Source: Shewanella sairae (GTDB lineage: Bacteria; Pseudomonadota; Gammaproteobacteria; Enterobacterales; Shewanellaceae). Taken from it: a DNA stretch of 64,000 bases. The stretch lies in the NCBI RefSeq assembly GCF_023283535.1, contig NZ_JAKILT010000004.1, positions 1 through 64,000 of the forward strand, written 5' to 3'. Both the position numbers and the translations under genes were made by a program. Each line of letters starts with the position of its first letter. The first letter of the stretch is position 1. Below the pieces are notes generated by a model that worked only from the letters and a program-made list of their open reading frames with translations, had not been told where the DNA came from and searched no databases. This document shows, one piece after another, positions 60,932-64,000 of the stretch.

Positions 60932-61549
60932 ATGGATAAGTTAGGTCAGGAATGGGTGTCTGCTGCCGTCGATGGTGAAATTGATGAGCACACGTTAGCT
61001 GAATTAGCGGCTGACGCAGATTCACATGAGCAGTGGCGTGATTATCATATGATTGGTGACGCAATGCGTGGAGAGCTTCCTAAGGCAATGTCTTTGGATC
61101 TTAGCGCAAGCATTATGGCCGCTATTGAAGATGAGCCTGCTATTGTGGCGCCTCAACCAATAGTAACTGAAGAGCCGAAGGTCGCTGAGACAAAGGTTGC
61201 ATCTACGGGCAAGATTATTCCGTTATTTAAGCAATTCGGCCAATATGCAATTGCCGCATCAGTTGCTTTAGTTGCAGTAGTTGGTGTGCAGAATTATAAC
61301 CAAGAAACCTTAGTTGATAATTCACCTTTGCCAGTACTTAATACGCGACCATTAATTGGTAGCGCGTCACCTGTTAGTTTACAAACAGGTGCAGTACAAC
61401 AAAATCAAAGCTATACCAATGATCAAGTGGTTGAGCAGAGACGTCGCATTAATGCTTATATTCAAGATCATATGTTGCAACAAAGATTGAATAATGGGGT
61501 CAATATCGACGACAATACTGAGGTCGATACTATACCTGTTGCTCAATAG
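60932..61549 (+). CDS. rseA: Anti-sigma-E factor RseA
   Basis: A 205-aa inner-membrane anti-sigma factor. The cytoplasmic domain (about 1-75, EWVSAAVDGEIDE, WRDYHMIGDAMRGE) holds RpoE; a single span lies near 105-122 (YAIAASVALVAVVGV), followed by a Gln-rich periplasmic region. Under stress it is cut by DegS and RseP. AGGTG precedes the ATG. It is 25 bp after rpoE. Confidence 0.93.
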   Translation: MDKLGQEWVSAAVDGEIDEHTLAELAADADSHEQWRDYHMIGDAMRGELPKAMSLDLSASIMAAIEDEPAIVAPQPIVTEEPKVAETKVASTGKIIPLFKQFGQYAIAASVALVAVVGVQNYNQETLVDNSPLPVLNTRPLIGSASPVSLQTGAVQQNQSYTNDQVVEQRRRINAYIQDHMLQQRLNNGVNIDDNTEVDTIPVAQ

Positions 61550-61561
61550 TGAGGAGTTAGC

Positions 61562-62494
61562 TTGCGTCTAATCCTATTGGCTATCTTAGCCATGAGTTTT
61601 CCCGCGATGGCGCGGGAAGACATACCCGCCAAAGCTTGGCTAGATAATATGAGCCAAGCACTGCGAGAACAAGAATTTAAAATATCCCTTATCCAACTCC
61701 AAGCTGATCACATTCGTCCTTTGGTTTATATCCATGGCAAAGTGAATGATGAAGAAGTGGCTTTTTTAGAGCATTTAAATGGGCCACCTAAAAATGCTGT
61801 ACGAGTTGGCAATACCGTCACTTTTATTGAGCATGACCAACCGGCTTATAGCGTGCATGCTAATCGCATTCAAGGCGTTATTCCTGCGGCTTTTGCTGAT
61901 GATGTGTCTAAACTAGAAGATGGTTACCAATTTGTATTGGGTGGACGCAGTCGTATCGCCGGACGCCCAGGACAATTGATCCGTATTATTCCAACTGACA
62001 ATAATCGTTATGGTTATCAGATTTGGGTTGATATGGATACTTTCTTACCGCTACGTTTTGACATGATAAGTGGCGATAAGCAGTTACTTGAACAATTGCT
62101 AGTCGTTGAGCTATTAGTGTTAGACGAAGTGCCTGCGATTTTAAAGGAAGCTTACAAACAAGAGTGGCCGGCAGTTATGTCACAATCTGACCGTGATAGC
62201 GGTGAAGATTGGCAATTTAGTTGGTTACCTGCTGGCTTTAAAGTACTAGTAAAAGATCAGCACCGCTTAATTGGTAGCAAAGAAGCTGTTGAGTATATTG
62301 CGATTAGTGATGGTTTAGCGAGTATTTCTGTTTACGTAGCTAAAGCGGGTGAATCGTCTTTACCTGAAGAACTGGTTACGCGAAATGGATTATCACTTGC
62401 TACAGAGCGAGTTGGTAATGCTGAAGTCGTTGCTGTAGGTAAGGTTCCGGCTGAGACGTTAAGTCGCATAGCTAAGAGCATCATGCTCCAGTAA
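61562..62494 (+). CDS. rseB: Periplasmic sigma-E regulator RseB
   Basis: A 310-aa periplasmic protein that shields RseA from DegS and senses mislocalised lipoproteins or LPS. A signal peptide (to about residue 17, FPAMA) precedes a lipoprotein-fold domain (about 20-190) and a smaller C-terminal domain. The start is TTG at 61562, with GAGGAG 5 nt upstream, a strong site that supports this unusual start codon. It follows rseA by 12 bp. Confidence 0.92.
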   Translation: MRLILLAILAMSFPAMAREDIPAKAWLDNMSQALREQEFKISLIQLQADHIRPLVYIHGKVNDEEVAFLEHLNGPPKNAVRVGNTVTFIEHDQPAYSVHANRIQGVIPAAFADDVSKLEDGYQFVLGGRSRIAGRPGQLIRIIPTDNNRYGYQIWVDMDTFLPLRFDMISGDKQLLEQLLVVELLVLDEVPAILKEAYKQEWPAVMSQSDRDSGEDWQFSWLPAGFKVLVKDQHRLIGSKEAVEYIAISDGLASISVYVAKAGESSLPEELVTRNGLSLATERVGNAEVVAVGKVPAETLSRIAKSIMLQ

Positions 62495-62507
62495 TCAGGG
62501 TTTAATC

Positions 62508-62972
62508 ATGATGGAAGAAGTTGCTAGAGTTGTCGCCAACGGCAATTCTGGCTGGATAGTCGTCGAAGTCGAATTAAAGAGTGCTTGTAATCACTGTGAT
62601 AGTGGTGACTCTTGCGGGACATCCGCTGTTTCTAAAGCGTTTTCGCCCAAGGTGCAACGTTTTTCAATCCAAACAGAGCAAGCCTTTGTTAAGGGTGAAC
62701 GTTTAAAGCTAGGCTTGCCTGAAAGTGTTATCTTGAAAGCGGCTGCATTGGTATATATGTTGCCGCTTATTGGTCTGTTTATTGGTGCTTTTATCGGTAA
62801 TCAGTTGGCTGTACTGACAGCAAGTCACCCTGATTCATTTTCTATTATTTCAGCATTACTTGGTGGCCTCGGTTTTTGGGCCTTAGGTAAGAAAACCGCC
62901 AAAAAACTAGAAGAGCAGGCTCAACCTGTGATTATTAAGTCTTTGGGAAAGCCAATAGAAGTAAGCTTGTAA
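62508..62972 (+). CDS. rseC: RseC family membrane protein
   Basis: A 154-aa protein with an N-terminal cysteine cluster ([11 protein letters not shown], about residues 25-35) and two membrane spans (about 80-100 and 108-130). The family is linked to sigma-E operons and to the SoxR-reducing system; the Cys cluster may hold an Fe-S cluster. ATG is at 62508, with another directly after it. It is the last gene of the operon, and a terminator follows. Confidence 0.92.
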   Translation: MMEEVARVVANGNSGWIVVEVELKSACNHCDSGDSCGTSAVSKAFSPKVQRFSIQTEQAFVKGERLKLGLPESVILKAAALVYMLPLIGLFIGAFIGNQLAVLTASHPDSFSIISALLGGLGFWALGKKTAKKLEEQAQPVIIKSLGKPIEVSL

Positions 62973-63000
62973 CGGCAGCAATCGCGCTGCCGTTATCTTT
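62971..63000 (+). terminator. Terminator of rpoE-rseABC
   Basis: A perfect 9-bp GC-rich stem AACGGCAGC / GCTGCCGTT with a 6-nt loop and ATCTTTT. It overlaps the rseC stop codon. Confidence 0.85.
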
Positions 63001-63102
63001 TCCGCAGTAATTGCACTATATAAATTGGTATTAAAGCTGCAATCGGGTACAATTCTGCACTTTAAAATTTTTATCAACTTCGAGTTAAGTCATCCCAGCA
63101 TA

Positions 63103-64000
63103 ATGAAGCATATTAGAAACTTTTCAATTATTGCCCATATTGACCACGGCAAATCAACACTCTCAGATCGCCTTATTCAAGAATGCGGTGGCTTAACCGA
63201 TCGTGAAATGGCTGCGCAAGTTCTTGACTCAATGGATATTGAGCGTGAGCGTGGCATCACTATTAAAGCACAAAGCGTAACCTTGGATTATAAAGCTAAT
63301 GACGGTGAAACTTACCAGTTAAACTTCATTGATACGCCAGGCCATGTTGACTTCTCTTATGAAGTATCACGTTCGCTGGCAGCTTGTGAAGGTGCATTAT
63401 TGGTGGTTGACGCGGGTCAAGGTGTTGAAGCACAAACCTTAGCTAACTGTTACACCGCACTTGAAATGGATATGGACGTTGTTCCTGTTCTAAACAAGAT
63501 TGACTTACCTCAGGCCGATCCAGATCGCGTAGCTGAAGAGATTGAAGACATCGTAGGTATCGAAGCAACTGACGCTGTGCGTTGTTCTGCTAAAACCGGT
63601 ATCGGTATTAAAGATGTGCTTGAAGTGATTGTGGAGCAAATTCCACCACCTGAAGGTGATCCAGAAGGCCCACTGCAAGCGCTGATTATTGATTCTTGGT
63701 TCGATAGCTATTTAGGCGTTGTGTCATTAGTACGTATTAAAAATGGCGTACTGAAAAAAGGCGATAAGTTTAAGGTGATGTCTACCGGGCAAAACTATAA
63801 CGCAGATCGTGTGGGTATCTTTACGCCTAAGCAAACAGATACTACCGATCTTAAAACCGGTGAAGTAGGTTTTGTTATTGCAGGTATTAAAGAGATCCAC
63901 GGCGCGCCAGTTGGTGATACTTTAACCCATTCTAAGCACGGTGCTGAAAAGCCGCTAGGCGGCTTTAAAAAGGTTAAACCACAGGTTTATGCGGGTTTAT
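63103..64000 (+). CDS. lepA: Elongation factor 4 (LepA), truncated by window end
   Basis: About 299 residues of a translational GTPase are present; the rest lies beyond the right edge. The start is the ATG at 63103 ([20 protein letters not shown]). The G motifs are intact: [17 protein letters not shown] and NKIDLPQAD, followed by the start of domain II. LepA acts on stalled ribosomes. In E. coli and Shewanella it follows the rpoE-rse operon, with lepB next. Confidence 0.96.
   Translation, partial: MKHIRNFSIIAHIDHGKSTLSDRLIQECGGLTDREMAAQVLDSMDIERERGITIKAQSVTLDYKANDGETYQLNFIDTPGHVDFSYEVSRSLAACEGALLVVDAGQGVEAQTLANCYTALEMDMDVVPVLNKIDLPQADPDRVAEEIEDIVGIEATDAVRCSAKTGIGIKDVLEVIVEQIPPPEGDPEGPLQALIIDSWFDSYLGVVSLVRIKNGVLKKGDKFKVMSTGQNYNADRVGIFTPKQTDTTDLKTGEVGFVIAGIKEIHGAPVGDTLTHSKHGAEKPLGGFKKVKPQVYAGL

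Overview
The window is gammaproteobacterial chromosomal DNA and looks like Shewanella. The evidence is gene order and protein type, recalled from known Shewanella genomes: gltBD, a YhcC-type radical SAM gene, hptA, oxyR, a class III adenylate cyclase, mutH, rppH, ptsP, thyA, nhaA, nhaR, sdhE, nadB, rpoE-rseABC and lepA run in the Shewanella order. A sulfite-dehydrogenase operon with several monoheme cytochromes c and many TonB-dependent receptors also fit. No tRNA, rRNA, CRISPR array, insertion sequence or prophage was seen.

Layout. 1-2.6 kb: hemL and pyrB (minus strand). 2.86-3.67 kb: a divergent lgt. 3.8-7.4 kb: a TonB-dependent receptor behind a Fur-like box, then a Bax-type glucosaminidase. 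7.6-9.9 kb: a four-gene periplasmic sulfite dehydrogenase operon (one molybdoenzyme, three cytochromes c). 10.6-15.4 kb: CLC transporter, membrane-anchored coiled-coil protein, erpA, two small proteins, aqpZ. 15.6-25 kb: alkaline phosphatase, secreted S9 peptidase, a large TonB-dependent receptor and, divergently, a CadC-like membrane regulator with a periplasmic beta-propeller, which together look like a peptide scavenging and sensing locus. 25-33 kb: anmK, an M23 peptidase and tyrS, then small membrane or periplasmic proteins, a CobD/CbiB-like gene and mtnN. 33.2-36.2 kb: lipoprotein hydrolase, two VOC proteins, GNAT, PaiB-like protein. 36.6-38.2 kb: a nickel superoxide dismutase cluster (DUF2753 protein, His-rich small membrane protein, sodN, sodX) behind a Fur-like box. 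38.5-64 kb: the conserved gltDB-to-lepA block listed above.

How the genes work together. Redox and metal stress are strongly represented: oxyR, sodN/sodX, erpA, Fur-like boxes and the sigma-E operon. Envelope upkeep is served by lgt, anmK, the M23 peptidase, Bax and rpoE-rseABC. Signalling is served by hptA (Arc phosphorelay), the adenylate cyclase with a CRP-like site just upstream, and ptsP.

Most notable points: (1) lgt is missing from its usual place between ptsP and thyA, and the only lgt here is distant and of a Bacteroidetes-like type; (2) the nickel SOD cluster includes a small protein whose predicted mature end begins His-Pro-Gly-His-Asp-His; (3) the receptor/peptidase/propeller-regulator locus; (4) a cluster of DnaA-box sequences in the 0.7-kb mutH-rppH gap; (5) a CRP-like site ahead of the adenylate cyclase gene. 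Family assignments rest on recognised motifs and recalled homologues, since no search could be run.
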